Origin: Aquiflexum lacus
Lineage (GTDB): Bacteria; Bacteroidota; Bacteroidia; Cytophagales; Cyclobacteriaceae
Assembly (NCBI RefSeq): GCF_015476655.1
Contig: NZ_JABFHF010000006.1
Location: 124,001 to 188,000, forward strand
Reading direction: 5' to 3'
DNA: 64,000 nt
The notes under the pieces are model-generated. The model did not search any database, was not told the origin of the DNA, and saw only the letters and a list, made by a program, of their open reading frames with translations. A program made the translations under genes and the position numbers. Shown in pieces: positions 1-9,560 of this stretch; position 1 is the stretch's first letter; each line of letters starts with the position of its first letter.

Positions 1-1054
1 TCAGGGTACTTACCTCCCCAGCAAAGATGGATTGAACGTAAATGGTAAAAGCGTACCTCAAAAAGGATATATCACAGATGAATTGACAACATATGCTTTG
101 GATTGGCTCGAAAACAGGCAGGAGGATAAACCCTTTATGCTATACCTTTCCCATAAGGCGGTACATGCTGATTTCACTCCGGCCGAAAGGCATAAGGGTA
201 AATTCCGCGACCATGATTTTAAATTGCCGCCTACCTTGATGCATGGCACGCATAAAGGAGCTCCGATGTGGGTGCAGAATCAGAGGAATTCATGGCATGG
301 TGTAGAATTCCCTTATCACAGTGACCTGGATATCGGAGAATATTATAAAAAATATGGGGAAGCATTATTGGCTGTGGATGAATCTGTAGAGAAGGTGATA
401 AATTACCTGGAAAAGGAAAATCTTTTGTCTTCTACCCTGATCATCTATATGGGAGACAATGGATTTGCCTTTGGCGAACATGGTCTGATAGATAAGAGAA
501 ACGCCTACGAGGCATCGATGAGAGTGCCTATGTTGGCATTATCTCCAGGTCTGATCAAACCGGGAACTGTAGTCAATGAGGTAGTGGCCAACATAGATAT
601 TGGGGCAACAATACTTGAGGCCGCAGGGTTGAAGGCTCCGGAATATATGGATGGCGAAAGTTTCTTTCCCCTGCTTCAGGGAGAAAAAGTGTCGTGGCGA
701 ACAGGCCTTCTTTATGAGTATTACTGGGAAAGAAATTTTCCGCATACGCCCACCCTTCATGCCCTCAGGGGTGACCGCTATAAATACATCCATTACCATG
801 GAATTTGGGATACGGATGAATTGTATGATTTGGCCGAAGATCCTAATGAAGCGGTTAATCTGATCAGACATCCAGATTATCAGGATATTGTAAAGAAAAT
901 GAATGTGGAATTGTTCGAACAACTTTCGGCCACATCAGGGATGTATATCCCACTGTATCCGGATAGGGGTGGGAAACAAGACCTCAGAAATGAAAATGGA
1001 TCACCTGCGGCGGATTTCCCCTCCCATTTAAAACGCTCGGAAATCAAGCAATAA
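1..1054 (+). CDS. Sulfatase, C-terminal part (cut by the window edge)
   Basis: The frame is open to the left edge, so the N-terminus with the formylglycine motif lies outside the window; the TTG at 32 is only the first possible start codon inside it. What remains is the C-terminal half to two thirds of an alkaline-phosphatase-fold sulfatase. Visible are a YLSHKAVHADF segment, the metal-site region MGDNGF followed by GEHGLIDKRNAYE, and the late RVPM segment. It probably hydrolyses sulfate esters on glycans in the periplasm or at the cell surface. A second sulfatase follows on the same strand after a hairpin terminator, so the two are neighbours but probably separate units. Family certain, substrate unknown. 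Confidence 0.9.
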   Translation, partial: QGTYLPSKDGLNVNGKSVPQKGYITDELTTYALDWLENRQEDKPFMLYLSHKAVHADFTPAERHKGKFRDHDFKLPPTLMHGTHKGAPMWVQNQRNSWHGVEFPYHSDLDIGEYYKKYGEALLAVDESVEKVINYLEKENLLSSTLIIYMGDNGFAFGEHGLIDKRNAYEASMRVPMLALSPGLIKPGTVVNEVVANIDIGATILEAAGLKAPEYMDGESFFPLLQGEKVSWRTGLLYEYYWERNFPHTPTLHALRGDRYKYIHYHGIWDTDELYDLAEDPNEAVNLIRHPDYQDIVKKMNVELFEQLSATSGMYIPLYPDRGGKQDLRNENGSPAADFPSHLKRSEIKQ

Positions 1055-1267
1055 TAAATTGCTTCAGATTAAAGAGTTTTAAAAATCTAAGAGTCCTGAG
1101 TAATCCTTTAATTCCAAATGGTTTTTCTATGGGACTTGTTTTACACAATGATTCCAACTGTAGGGGATAGATGGTTTCCAGAAGGATGAAATCCAGTGAG
1201 AATTAACTCATACCAGATTAAGATGTGTCAAGGAAAACATATAAATTAAAATGGGATTATCGATAAC

Positions 1268-1300
1268 AAAACCAGTCCGCCCTCCGGGCTGGTTTTTTTG
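1268..1300 (+). terminator. Rho-independent terminator
   Basis: The arms ACCAGTCCG and CGGGCTGGT pair with one G-U and are followed by seven T. It lies about 210 bases after the first sulfatase, in the right orientation to end that transcript. Confidence 0.75.
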
Positions 1301-1547
1301 GTATGCAGTCTTTTAAAAATTCAAGATCTAAGTCCCAATTAATGGATGTAGATTTTTCCTAACTTAGATCAGGATTTGCAAAAGCAGGGACCATAGTAAT
1401 ATTTGCAGGAGCCCCACAGGGCAAGAGAGAGACATTTATGGCAGACTTAAGTAATACAATATGATGGCTTTAAAAGAAAATTTCTGATTTAAGCAGTTGT
1501 ACCTTAAAAACAAATCTCAATGGTTCAAATACCGAATCCGATCGTTT

Positions 1548-1555
1548 TATCTTTG
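1548..1555 (+). promoter_or_regulatory. Bacteroidota -7 promoter box (TATCTTTG)
   Basis: TATCTTTG matches the TAnnTTTG -7 consensus and sits 38 bases before the ATG of the second sulfatase. The -33 position about 20 bases upstream has only a poor TTTG match, so the promoter is plausible but incomplete. Confidence 0.45.
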
Positions 1556-1593
1556 CTAAATTGCATAAAATCCCCAAATCCGCAACCCAAATT

Positions 1594-3135
1594 ATGTATA
1601 AAAATCCACTGCCCCCCAAAATCACCTTTTGTCTTTTTTATTTGATATTTCTCATTTCTTGTCAAGAAAGCAAAGAAGAAAACCAATTAAATGAATTACC
1701 AAACATCATTCTTCTAATGGGTGACGATCATGGTTGGGATGAAACTGGTTATAATGGGCACCCGTATTTGCATACCCCTGTATTGGATGAGATGGCGGCC
1801 CAAGGATTGAGGATGGATCGCTTCTACTCAGCCTCTCCGACATGCTCGCCCACCCGGGGAAGCATCATCACCGGGCGTCACCCCAATCGCTATGGTACTT
1901 TTTCTCCGGGATTTTCCATCCGTCCTGAGGAAATCAGTATTGCACAAATCATGAAAAAGGCAGGCTATACCACGGCCCATTTTGGCAAGTGGCATCTGGG
2001 ACCCGTCAAGGCTGATTCACCCACCAATCCCAAGGCTATGGGTTTTGATGAATACCTCTCGCATGACAACTTTTTTGAAATGAACCCTCACCTTTCCCGA
2101 AATGGCAACAAAGAGGAACGCTATGAAGGTGAAAGTTCTGAAATCCTCATAACCGAAGCCATTCAATTTATAAAAACTTCGAGAGAAAAAGGAACGCCTT
2201 TCTTCGTCGTGATCTGGTATGGTTCCCCTCATGAGCCATATAGTGGTTTGCCCGAAGACTTGGCGCTTTATGACGATTTGCCCAAGGAATTTGGTGACAA
2301 AATGGTAAAACTGACTTCAAATGAAACAGGCTATCCAGTAGAAAGGCTGCAACGGGATGTATTGAAGGAGCGTTTTGCAGAAATCACGGCCATGGATAGA
2401 TCTATTGGAACCTTACGGGATTATCTGCGCAATGAGAAGATACGGGACAATACCCTGCTTTGGTATTTTGGGGATAACGGTACACCAAAAGAAGGGAACG
2501 CTACTGTTCCATTTAAAGGTGAAAAAGGAGATGTTTATGAAGGGGGTATCAGGGTGCCGAGTGTGCTTGAATGGCCTGTTCGGATTCCCCAACCTATGTT
2601 TAGCGCTGTCAATGCTGTCAGCACCGACTTGCTTCCGACAGTATGTGCCATTGTAGGCCAATCCTTGCCTGACCGACCTTTGGACGGTATCAACTTATTG
2701 CCTCTTTTTGATGGTAAAATGGTTGAGCGGGAAGAACCCATCCGATTTTGGAATGGCAGACCGAGAAGGCAAGCAGCAGGATCCAAGCCCTTGGATTATA
2801 TTAGTTCGGAATTACAGAAAGGAACGAGTCCCTTGGTCAAGTTGATGGAGGGAATAAATACAAGGGATTTCAAGAATTTTCATCACCCTGATATACAAGA
2901 GGAAGATTTTGGAGGACCCAGGGCTATTTTGGACAACCGTTATAAATTGGTGATCCATGGTGAAGCCAATTCAGGAGCGCTCAGGGAACTATATGATGTA
3001 AGGGAAGACCCTGCCGAGAAACACAACCTGATTGAAATAAAAGTGGAAATTGCAAATGAACTGGAAACCCGGCTTCGGACTTGGCAAGAATCGGTGCTGA
3101 GAAGTCTGATGGGAGAAGATTATCCAAAGAAATAA
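1594..3135 (+). CDS. Lipoprotein sulfatase, Cys-type (formylglycine)
   Basis: Arylsulfatase-family enzyme of about 513 residues that removes sulfate from glycans or related substrates. I chose the ATG at 1594 over the in-frame TTG at 1561 because it directly precedes a short signal peptide ending in the lipobox LISC, which predicts a lipid-anchored protein. Metal-binding MGDDHG follows the anchor, then CSPTRG, the C-x-P-x-R signature whose Cys is converted to formylglycine by a maturase, not encoded here. GKWHLG and FGDNGTPKEG are further family motifs, and the C-terminal ELYDVREDPAEKHNL segment is typical. No SusC/SusD pair is adjacent, so the substrate cannot be inferred. Confidence 0.93.
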   Translation: MYKNPLPPKITFCLFYLIFLISCQESKEENQLNELPNIILLMGDDHGWDETGYNGHPYLHTPVLDEMAAQGLRMDRFYSASPTCSPTRGSIITGRHPNRYGTFSPGFSIRPEEISIAQIMKKAGYTTAHFGKWHLGPVKADSPTNPKAMGFDEYLSHDNFFEMNPHLSRNGNKEERYEGESSEILITEAIQFIKTSREKGTPFFVVIWYGSPHEPYSGLPEDLALYDDLPKEFGDKMVKLTSNETGYPVERLQRDVLKERFAEITAMDRSIGTLRDYLRNEKIRDNTLLWYFGDNGTPKEGNATVPFKGEKGDVYEGGIRVPSVLEWPVRIPQPMFSAVNAVSTDLLPTVCAIVGQSLPDRPLDGINLLPLFDGKMVEREEPIRFWNGRPRRQAAGSKPLDYISSELQKGTSPLVKLMEGINTRDFKNFHHPDIQEEDFGGPRAILDNRYKLVIHGEANSGALRELYDVREDPAEKHNLIEIKVEIANELETRLRTWQESVLRSLMGEDYPKK

Positions 3136-3406
3136 ATGAAAATTCAATTTGTAAGTACTAAAAACGGTCAAATTGTGTTTTATGATACGTTTGTACCAAA
3201 GTGATTTAAATTGAATAAAAATCTCCATCACTCAAGTTCTATGATTTTTTCCCCATTAATAATTCCCATTCACTTTACTAAAATCACCAATTTCCTTTAA
3301 TAAATAGTGCGTTTACCTTAAAAATACCCTGTTTACGGGATAGGAATAAATAGGGTAAATGGACTAAATTAGCAGAATACAAATCTGTTATCATTAATTT
3401 AGAATA

Positions 3407-5035
3407 ATGCCCATCCAAAAAGAAGAGCCCGCCAACAAAGCGAAAAGAAAAGTAAAAGCAACCAAACAAACCCAAGATAAGCCCATTGAAGTCACCCTAT
3501 GGGATGCTGCCAATAAACTGAGAGGCAGTGTAGAACCTGCCGAATACAAGCACGTGGTGTTGAGTTTGATTTTTTTGAAGTTTGCCAGCGATAAGTTTGA
3601 AGACCACCGCGCCAAACTGATAGCTGAGGGCAAAGAGAAATACTTAGAGATGCCAGATTTCTACAATATGAGCAATGTCTTCTTTTTGGAAGAAAGCAGC
3701 CGCTGGGGTTTTCTGATCAAAAAGTCCAAGCAAAATGACATTGCCCTCCTTATTGATACCGCCCTGCATACCATTGAGAAAAACAACAAAGCACTGAAAG
3801 GTGCCTTACCTGATAATTACTTCTCCCGCTTGGGACTCGATATCACCAAGCTTGCCTCCCTTCTGGATACCATCAATGACATCGATACGCTCAAGGACCC
3901 CAAGCAGGATGTGGTAGGCAAAGTATATGAGTACTTCTTATCCAAATTTGCGCTCGCTGAAGGAAAAGGCAAAGGGGAATTTTATACACCCAAGAGTATT
4001 GTCAACCTGATTGCAGAAATGATAGAACCCTACAAAGGGATTATCTATGACCCTGCTTGCGGTTCGGGCGGTATGTTTGTGCAGAGTATCAAGTTTATCG
4101 AAGCCCATCATGGCAATAAAAAAGAGGTTTCTATCTACGGGCAGGAATATACCAACACCACTTACAAGCTTGCAAAGATGAACCTTGCCATCCGGGGCAT
4201 CAGCGGTAATCTGGGAGAAAAAGCTGCGGATACCTTTGCCGATGACCAACATAAGGACCTGAAGGCAGATTTTATCATGGCCAACCCTCCCTTTAACCAA
4301 AAAGACTGGCGGGCAGAAAATGAACTGAAAGATGATCCAAGATGGAGAGGTTATGATGTGCCGCCGAAGAGCAACGCCAATTATGGCTGGATTTTAAATA
4401 TGGTGTCAAAGCTTTCCGAAAACGGCATTGCAGGATTTATCCTAGCAAACGGTGCACTCAGTGGCGGAGGTGAAGAATACAAAATCCGGAGGAAGTTGGT
4501 TGAAAATAATCTGGTGGAAGCGATTTTGGTATTGCCACAAAACATGTTTTACACTACTAACATCAGCGTTACTTTGTGGATTTTAAATAAAAACAAAAAA
4601 GCCCATACCCGACAAATTGGAGATGAAACCCGAAACTACCGTGACAGGGAAAAAGAAATCTTATTTATGGACTTGCGCCAAATAGGTATTCCATTTGAGA
4701 AAAAATACATTCAATTTTCAAAAGAAGATTTAAGTAAGGTTACTGGCACTTACCACCAGTGGCAAACGGCTGGGTTAAATGAACCTCCAGCTTCATCCTA
4801 TTTAAATATCCCGGAATTCTGTTACTCTGCTTCCATTGAAGAAGTAGTCAAAAAAGATTTTTCCCTTGTCCCAAGCAAATATATAGAATTTGTAAACAGG
4901 GACGAGAATATTGATTTTGATGAAAAGATGAAAATCCTGAAAAGCGAGTTTGCAGACCTGCTAAAAGCCGAAGCCGCCTCCAAAAATGATTTCCTAACCG
5001 TTTTTAAAGAATTGGGTTATGAAATCGAATTATAG
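3407..5035 (+). CDS. hsdM: Type I restriction-modification DNA methyltransferase subunit
   Basis: Adenine-N6 methyltransferase subunit of a type I system, 542 residues. The N-terminal helical HsdM domain begins near residue 25. The SAM-binding motif I is DPACGSGG at residues 215-222 and the catalytic motif IV is NPPF at 293-296, both intact. It works with HsdS to methylate the host target and with HsdR to restrict DNA lacking the mark. Its 3' end overlaps hsdS by 17 bases, implying translational coupling. GC content is clearly higher than in the cargo genes at 6300-9018. No clear promoter was found in the 271-base gap upstream, apart from a weak TAAATTAG at 3365. Confidence 0.96.
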   Translation: MPIQKEEPANKAKRKVKATKQTQDKPIEVTLWDAANKLRGSVEPAEYKHVVLSLIFLKFASDKFEDHRAKLIAEGKEKYLEMPDFYNMSNVFFLEESSRWGFLIKKSKQNDIALLIDTALHTIEKNNKALKGALPDNYFSRLGLDITKLASLLDTINDIDTLKDPKQDVVGKVYEYFLSKFALAEGKGKGEFYTPKSIVNLIAEMIEPYKGIIYDPACGSGGMFVQSIKFIEAHHGNKKEVSIYGQEYTNTTYKLAKMNLAIRGISGNLGEKAADTFADDQHKDLKADFIMANPPFNQKDWRAENELKDDPRWRGYDVPPKSNANYGWILNMVSKLSENGIAGFILANGALSGGGEEYKIRRKLVENNLVEAILVLPQNMFYTTNISVTLWILNKNKKAHTRQIGDETRNYRDREKEILFMDLRQIGIPFEKKYIQFSKEDLSKVTGTYHQWQTAGLNEPPASSYLNIPEFCYSASIEEVVKKDFSLVPSKYIEFVNRDENIDFDEKMKILKSEFADLLKAEAASKNDFLTVFKELGYEIEL

Positions 5036-6251
5036 ACGGATTGGTGACCATATCCGGCAAGTGGATGAACGAAACAAAGGACTGAAGGTAAAAAATCTTT
5101 TGGGTTTGAGTATTTCTAAGCAGTTTATCCCTTCTGTTGCCAATATTATTGGAACAGATATGGAGAATTATAAGATAATTCGAAAGAACCAATTTGCTTG
5201 TAGTACCATGCAGGTAAGGCGTGATAAGAAAATGCCTGTGGCGCTTTTAAAGGAGGTAGATGAAGCCATTATTTCACAGGCTTATCCGATTTTTGAAGTA
5301 AAGGACAGTGAAGAACTTTTGCCAGAATATTTAATGATGTGGTTTACCCGGTCAGAGTTTGACCGAGAGGCTTGTTTCCATGCAGTTGGTGGGGTAAGAG
5401 GAAGTTTAGAATGGGAAGATTTTGAAAACATGGGTTTACCCATTCCCCCCATCACCAAACAAAGAGAAATCGTCAAGGAATACAATGTCATCCAAAACCG
5501 GATTGCCCTCAACCAACAACTGATCCAAAAACTCGAAGAAACCGCACAGGCGATATATAGGGAGTGGTTTGTGGATTTTGAGTTTCCTGATGCAAATGGC
5601 AAACCATATAAAAGCAATGGTGGGGAAATGGTTTGGAATGAGGAGATGGGGAAGGAGATTCCGAAGGGATGGGAAGTTGGAAAGCTTGGTGATGTATTAG
5701 AGTGCAATCCTGAAACTTTATCGAGCAATGATAATTTTAAATCCATCCTCTATCTGGACACCAGCAATATCACAAAAAATAGAATTAATGAATTACACGA
5801 ATTGGATTTAGAATACGATGAAATCCCAAGTCGAGCACGAAGAAAAGTAAAGAACAACGATATTATTTTTTCAACAGTTAGACCAATGTTAAAGCATTAT
5901 GGAATAATTAAAAATCTGCCAGATAATCTTATAGTTTCAACTGGATTTGCAGTTTTTAGAGTAAAAGAATTAAATCTTTTTCCTGAATTAGTTTATTCAT
6001 TTTTGACTGATGAGAAAACGGTAAATTTTCTCCAAGCTAAGGCTGAAATGAGTGTTTCAACATACCCTTCGGTAACTTCAGATGATATAATGAATCTTGA
6101 TTTTGCTAAACCAAATGATAAAGTTCTGGATATTGCAAGGGAAATTTTTAAAAGTAAAGATGATTTCATCAATCTGAAAAACAAAGAAAACCAAAAGCTA
6201 TCGCAACTGAAAGAATTGTTGCTTTCGAGGTTGGCGAAATTGAAAAATTAA
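5019..6251 (+). CDS. hsdS: Type I restriction-modification specificity subunit
   Basis: DNA target recognition subunit of 410 residues, normal for the family. It has the usual two target-recognition domains, each followed by a helical spacer. The first ends in PITKQREIVKEYN followed by a long helix reaching AIYREWFVDFEF around residue 190. The second begins after the IPKGWEVGKLGDV segment and ends in a helix ending KELLLSRLAKLKN. The ATG at 5019 lies inside the end of hsdM. Base composition falls sharply in the second half, towards the AT-rich cargo that follows, which fits domain exchange, a known way of changing HsdS specificity. Confidence 0.95.
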   Translation: MKSNYRRIGDHIRQVDERNKGLKVKNLLGLSISKQFIPSVANIIGTDMENYKIIRKNQFACSTMQVRRDKKMPVALLKEVDEAIISQAYPIFEVKDSEELLPEYLMMWFTRSEFDREACFHAVGGVRGSLEWEDFENMGLPIPPITKQREIVKEYNVIQNRIALNQQLIQKLEETAQAIYREWFVDFEFPDANGKPYKSNGGEMVWNEEMGKEIPKGWEVGKLGDVLECNPETLSSNDNFKSILYLDTSNITKNRINELHELDLEYDEIPSRARRKVKNNDIIFSTVRPMLKHYGIIKNLPDNLIVSTGFAVFRVKELNLFPELVYSFLTDEKTVNFLQAKAEMSVSTYPSVTSDDIMNLDFAKPNDKVLDIAREIFKSKDDFINLKNKENQKLSQLKELLLSRLAKLKN

Positions 6252-6307
6252 AATGAGGGTGGGCTAATAGGATTATGAAGGAAAAGAAAACATAAAAAAG
6301 TAAATTT

Positions 6308-7288
6308 ATGAATAGAAGAGATCAAACTTTGTTCTTAATTGGAAAAAATGAGGAAGAATATAAAAAATCAATTCCATCAAGAGTCTTTTTCAATCACTTT
6401 AATGCAATCAACTATCATATCATAAATGATAAGGATCGCTATAATCTAAAGCTGGTAAATTTTTATAATAACATCAAAGTAAAAAATCCTGTATTAAAAA
6501 TCGACGATTGTAGAAAATTACTCTGGAATGCATGGAGTACGGAATGTGCTTTCAACATGGCCTCTGATGCAGAGTCAGATGATTTTTACAAGTTTGCTCT
6601 TCATTGGCATTTTCCACAAGCGTACTATTCTGTATACCTTACAATGACAGCATTTCATGAATCTCAAGGAATTGCAAATGATAACCATGAAAAATCTATC
6701 AAACTTTTTGGTAATTCGATTAAGGATTCACATTATCCAAATGCTATTAGCTTTTATGCTAATGGAGAACATAAGGATTTTAAATATTTTGGTCTAAATC
6801 TTAAGAAAGATTTTGATAAAGGTTTTAATGGACTGAAAAGCATAGATTCTTTTGATAAAGCAGAAATTCAGATTGGAGTTTTTTTGAAATCAACACGAAA
6901 AGAAAATGCACTAAATAAAAGAAAAAGAGGAGAGAAGGAACATTCCAAAAGAAAGGAATTTCAAAATTCAAATGGCGATTTGGTAAAATCATTTAGTAAA
7001 AAACATTGGGATATTATTTACAAAACAATTCCCGAAACAACTCTTCTAAATATTTTATATAGACTAAGACTAAAAGCAAATTATAGGGATATTGAAACCT
7101 TCATGAATGCAGATATTAATTTTAAACAATTTCATACTTGTTTAGGTGAAATTGTTTCCTATTTGAATTTTGTTCATGAAGCGTATTTGCATAAAGCTAT
7201 AGGAAATTTAGAATACAAAAAAATTGTTGATGGCTTTAAGGGTGAATATCATAAAGAAAGATATCGAAATTTAATATTAGACATATAG
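6308..7288 (+). CDS. Hypothetical protein with a HEPN-like helix pattern, type I R-M cargo
   Basis: I do not recognise this 326-residue protein as a whole. Two segments recall HEPN proteins: QAYYSVYLTMTAFHESQG followed by a histidine and KLFGNSI (residues about 103-140), and RLRLKANYRDIETF (about 252-265), matching the AYYA..H..LFG and R..ADY ends of the common HEPN fold. A basic stretch rich in KRKRGEKEHSKRK lies between them. No clear R-x4-6-H ribonuclease motif is visible. The gene is AT-rich, unlike hsdM, and sits 56 bases after hsdS and 26 before the DUF262 gene. A defence-accessory role is inferred from context only. Confidence 0.6.
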   Translation: MNRRDQTLFLIGKNEEEYKKSIPSRVFFNHFNAINYHIINDKDRYNLKLVNFYNNIKVKNPVLKIDDCRKLLWNAWSTECAFNMASDAESDDFYKFALHWHFPQAYYSVYLTMTAFHESQGIANDNHEKSIKLFGNSIKDSHYPNAISFYANGEHKDFKYFGLNLKKDFDKGFNGLKSIDSFDKAEIQIGVFLKSTRKENALNKRKRGEKEHSKRKEFQNSNGDLVKSFSKKHWDIIYKTIPETTLLNILYRLRLKANYRDIETFMNADINFKQFHTCLGEIVSYLNFVHEAYLHKAIGNLEYKKIVDGFKGEYHKERYRNLILDI

Positions 7289-7314
7289 TAATATTTTAAA
7301 AACAATCATATCAT

Positions 7315-9018
7315 ATGGCAGATTTACATGTAAGTAAAAAGAATATTTCAAAGTTACTGACTGATATAAAAGGACGTAAATTTATAATTCCTGACTTTCA
7401 AAGACCTTATAAATGGAATATTGAAAAATGCGAAACATTATGGAATGATATAGAGAGTTTCTCTCAGTCTGAGGCACAAGATGGATCAGATTACTTTTTA
7501 GGAACAATTGTCTCCTATATTAATGAAGACAAAAACCAGGAGATTATCGATGGTCAGCAACGACTTACCTCTTTTTTTCTTTTACTTAGGGCTTTTTATA
7601 AAAAACTTGAGTCAATGCCTGAAGATGATGATGTAAAAGGATTGAAAAATCAAATAGCACCTTGCATTTGGGATATTGATCCAATTTCTCAAAAAGTAAA
7701 AGATTTCAAAAATATCCATATTGAGTCTATGGTGGCTACTGAAGAAGATAATGAAGTATTTCATCAAGTGTTAGAAACTGGCATAGCAGACTCTTCATTA
7801 ACAGATAACTATTCAAAGAATTACATTTTTTTTAAATTGAAGTGTGACTCATACGCAGAGTCTAATCCTTTGCAATGGAAGCAACTTTGCGTTACTATTT
7901 TAACACAATGTATAATTTTACCAATAGAGTGTGAAACCTCAGAAACTGCGTTGACAATATTCTCAACACTTAATGATAGAGGGTTACCTCTATCAGATTC
8001 AGACATTTTTAAAGCTCAAATCTACAAAAGTAAAGTCTCTAAGGAAGAACGAAAAGATTTTACAAATACATGGAAAGAATTAACTCAAACGTGTAAATAT
8101 GCTAATCTTCAAATAGATGACATCTTTAGATACTATTCTCATGTGCTTAGAGCAGAGGCAAATGATAAAACCAAGGAAGTTGGTTTAAGAAAATTTTATA
8201 GTATAGATTCTAACAAAAGGCTAAAAGAGGAGGGCTTAATGGATGATATAATCTTTTTGGCTAATTTTTGGTATTATGTTAACACACAAGAGAACCCTGA
8301 AGAGTATGAGGAGGAGTATAAAATTTCACAAGAATCTCAAAAGTATTTACATTGTTTATCATTATATCCGAATGACTTCTGGAAGTACCCTACCACAGTT
8401 TTCTTTTATGTAAATTATAGTTCTGAAGATTTTTCGAATGAATTTACAGAGTTTCTTAAACAACTGATTTCTAATCTTTTCACTAAGTTTATCAATTATC
8501 CATCAGTAAATGCAATTAAAGATGATACCTATAATACTTGCATTTCTATATTTAATGGAGACGGACTGAAATATAGACATGTTTTAAATAAAGAATTATT
8601 TAGATATGAAATTGTAAAACACTCCTCTTCTAGATTGTCACGTGCACTATTACTTTTGCACGCATATTTAAATCAAAAGCAACAAAACATAATTCCTTAT
8701 ACTTTTGATATTGAGCATATTTTTCCAAAAAAATGGCAAGATACAAATTACAATGGCTGGAATATTTCAGATGCTTTACAGTATTTAGATCGATTTGGAA
8801 ATAAAATCATATTTGAGAAAAAACTCAATATTCAGGCAGGAAATGGATATTTTGGTATTAAGAAAATTAAGTATGCACAAAGCCAAATAGCTACAGTTTT
8901 AGATTTAGGAAATTATCCGTTTAGTGATTGGGTAAAAAAGGACATAGAGCAAAGAGAGGAACAGTTTATTGGTGATATTCTGTCTTTTTTTGAAAAGTAT
9001 ATTCCAGTAGAAGTATAA
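7315..9018 (+). CDS. DUF262/DUF1524 protein (GmrSD-like type IV restriction family)
   Basis: Protein of 567 residues. The N-terminal DUF262 domain carries IPDFQRPYKW (about 25-34) and the diagnostic IIDGQQRLTS (77-86), a ParB/Srx-like nucleotide-binding motif. The C-terminal DUF1524 domain has DIEHIFPKKW with H468 and P471, an HNH-type nuclease motif, and a later RFGNKI segment with the expected Asn. This fused order is that of single-chain GmrSD-like enzymes, which cut modified DNA. The gene is AT-rich and lies in the type I operon between hsdS and hsdR. Its TAA is directly followed by the ATG of an hsdR start remnant. The restriction function is inferred from the family. Confidence 0.85.
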   Translation: MADLHVSKKNISKLLTDIKGRKFIIPDFQRPYKWNIEKCETLWNDIESFSQSEAQDGSDYFLGTIVSYINEDKNQEIIDGQQRLTSFFLLLRAFYKKLESMPEDDDVKGLKNQIAPCIWDIDPISQKVKDFKNIHIESMVATEEDNEVFHQVLETGIADSSLTDNYSKNYIFFKLKCDSYAESNPLQWKQLCVTILTQCIILPIECETSETALTIFSTLNDRGLPLSDSDIFKAQIYKSKVSKEERKDFTNTWKELTQTCKYANLQIDDIFRYYSHVLRAEANDKTKEVGLRKFYSIDSNKRLKEEGLMDDIIFLANFWYYVNTQENPEEYEEEYKISQESQKYLHCLSLYPNDFWKYPTTVFFYVNYSSEDFSNEFTEFLKQLISNLFTKFINYPSVNAIKDDTYNTCISIFNGDGLKYRHVLNKELFRYEIVKHSSSRLSRALLLLHAYLNQKQQNIIPYTFDIEHIFPKKWQDTNYNGWNISDALQYLDRFGNKIIFEKKLNIQAGNGYFGIKKIKYAQSQIATVLDLGNYPFSDWVKKDIEQREEQFIGDILSFFEKYIPVEV

Positions 9019-9114
9019 ATGGAATTCACTGAATCCCAATTAGAACAAGCCTTTATCTCGCTTCTGGAAGCGCAGGGATATCCGCATGGACAGGGTGAGG
9101 ATCTCTTTTATTGA
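9019..9114 (+). pseudogene. hsdR 5' remnant (scar 1)
   Basis: A 31-codon frame begins on the base after the DUF262 stop codon. It starts MEFTESQLEQAFISLLEAQG and goes on to YPH before a TGA. The real HsdR at 10952 starts MKFTEGKLESAFTELL and has GYSH at the same position, so M-FTE--LE-AF--LL---GY-H is shared. This reads as the surviving start of an older hsdR whose body has been replaced by the downstream cargo. It is too short for a functional protein. Confidence 0.75.
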
Positions 9115-9121
9115 AACCTAT

Positions 9122-9466
9122 ATGAACAGCGATATCCTTATCTACCAAAATCCCGATGGCAACATCAAAATCGATGTGCGCCTCAAGGAAGAGACTGTCT
9201 GGCTTACCCAGGCACAGATGGGGCTATTGTTTGGTAAGGACAAGCGGACTATCAGTGAGCATCTTGGCAATGTCTTTCAGGAAGGGGAATTGGACAAAAG
9301 TTCAACTGTCCGGAAATTCCGGATAGTTCAACTGGAAGGTTCCCGAGAAGTGGAAAGAGAAATCGATCATTATAATCTTGACGTCATCATTTCGGTAGGT
9401 TACCGTGTCAAATCCCCTCAGGAAACGCAGTCTCGCATTTGGGCGACACAGCGCAAAGCGTCATAG
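9122..9466 (+). pseudogene. RhuM-family gene, truncated
   Basis: The frame encodes the N-terminal third of a RhuM-type protein (full family members are roughly 330 residues). It has ILIYQNPDGNIKIDVRLKEE, then WLTQAQMGLLFGKDKRTISEH (an HTH-like region), and YRVKSPQETQ followed by RIWATQR. In the family this last motif continues into a long C-terminal domain. Here it is followed at once by KAS and a stop. Bases 9484-9530 read KEIETDIKKLRKSTK in another frame, which could be the tail left by an internal deletion. I placed the start at the ATG at 9122; the frame also extends up to an ATG at 9086 inside the hsdR remnant. Confidence 0.75.
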
Positions 9467-9527
9467 AAGAAGAGGAAAACTAAAAAGAGATCGAGACTGA
9501 CATTAAAAAACTAAGGAAATCAACGAA

Positions 9528-9560
9528 ATGAAAATCACTGAAGGAAAATCGGAAAGCTAA
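9528..9560 (+). pseudogene. hsdR 5' remnant (scar 2)
   Basis: Ten codons read MKITEGKSES and then TAA, directly before the ATG of the AlbA_2 gene. At base level the first 32 positions match the real hsdR start at 10952 at about 28 sites, with differences mostly in third positions. This is a second, shorter relic of an hsdR start behind another cargo gene. Confidence 0.75.

Larger units (their letters stand above)
1055..1593. other. Intergenic gap between two sulfatase genes
   Basis: These 539 bases carry no convincing open reading frame. They hold a hairpin terminator at 1268-1300 and, near the right end, a Bacteroidota-type -7 box in front of the second sulfatase. I see nothing else in the remainder. 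Confidence 0.6.

Noticed and set aside
3311-3360. Operator before hsdM (TACCCT / AGGGTA and GTTTACC / GGGTAAA words)
   Set aside because: The arms are short, imperfect and unevenly spaced in AT-rich DNA, and no linked regulator is known to bind them.
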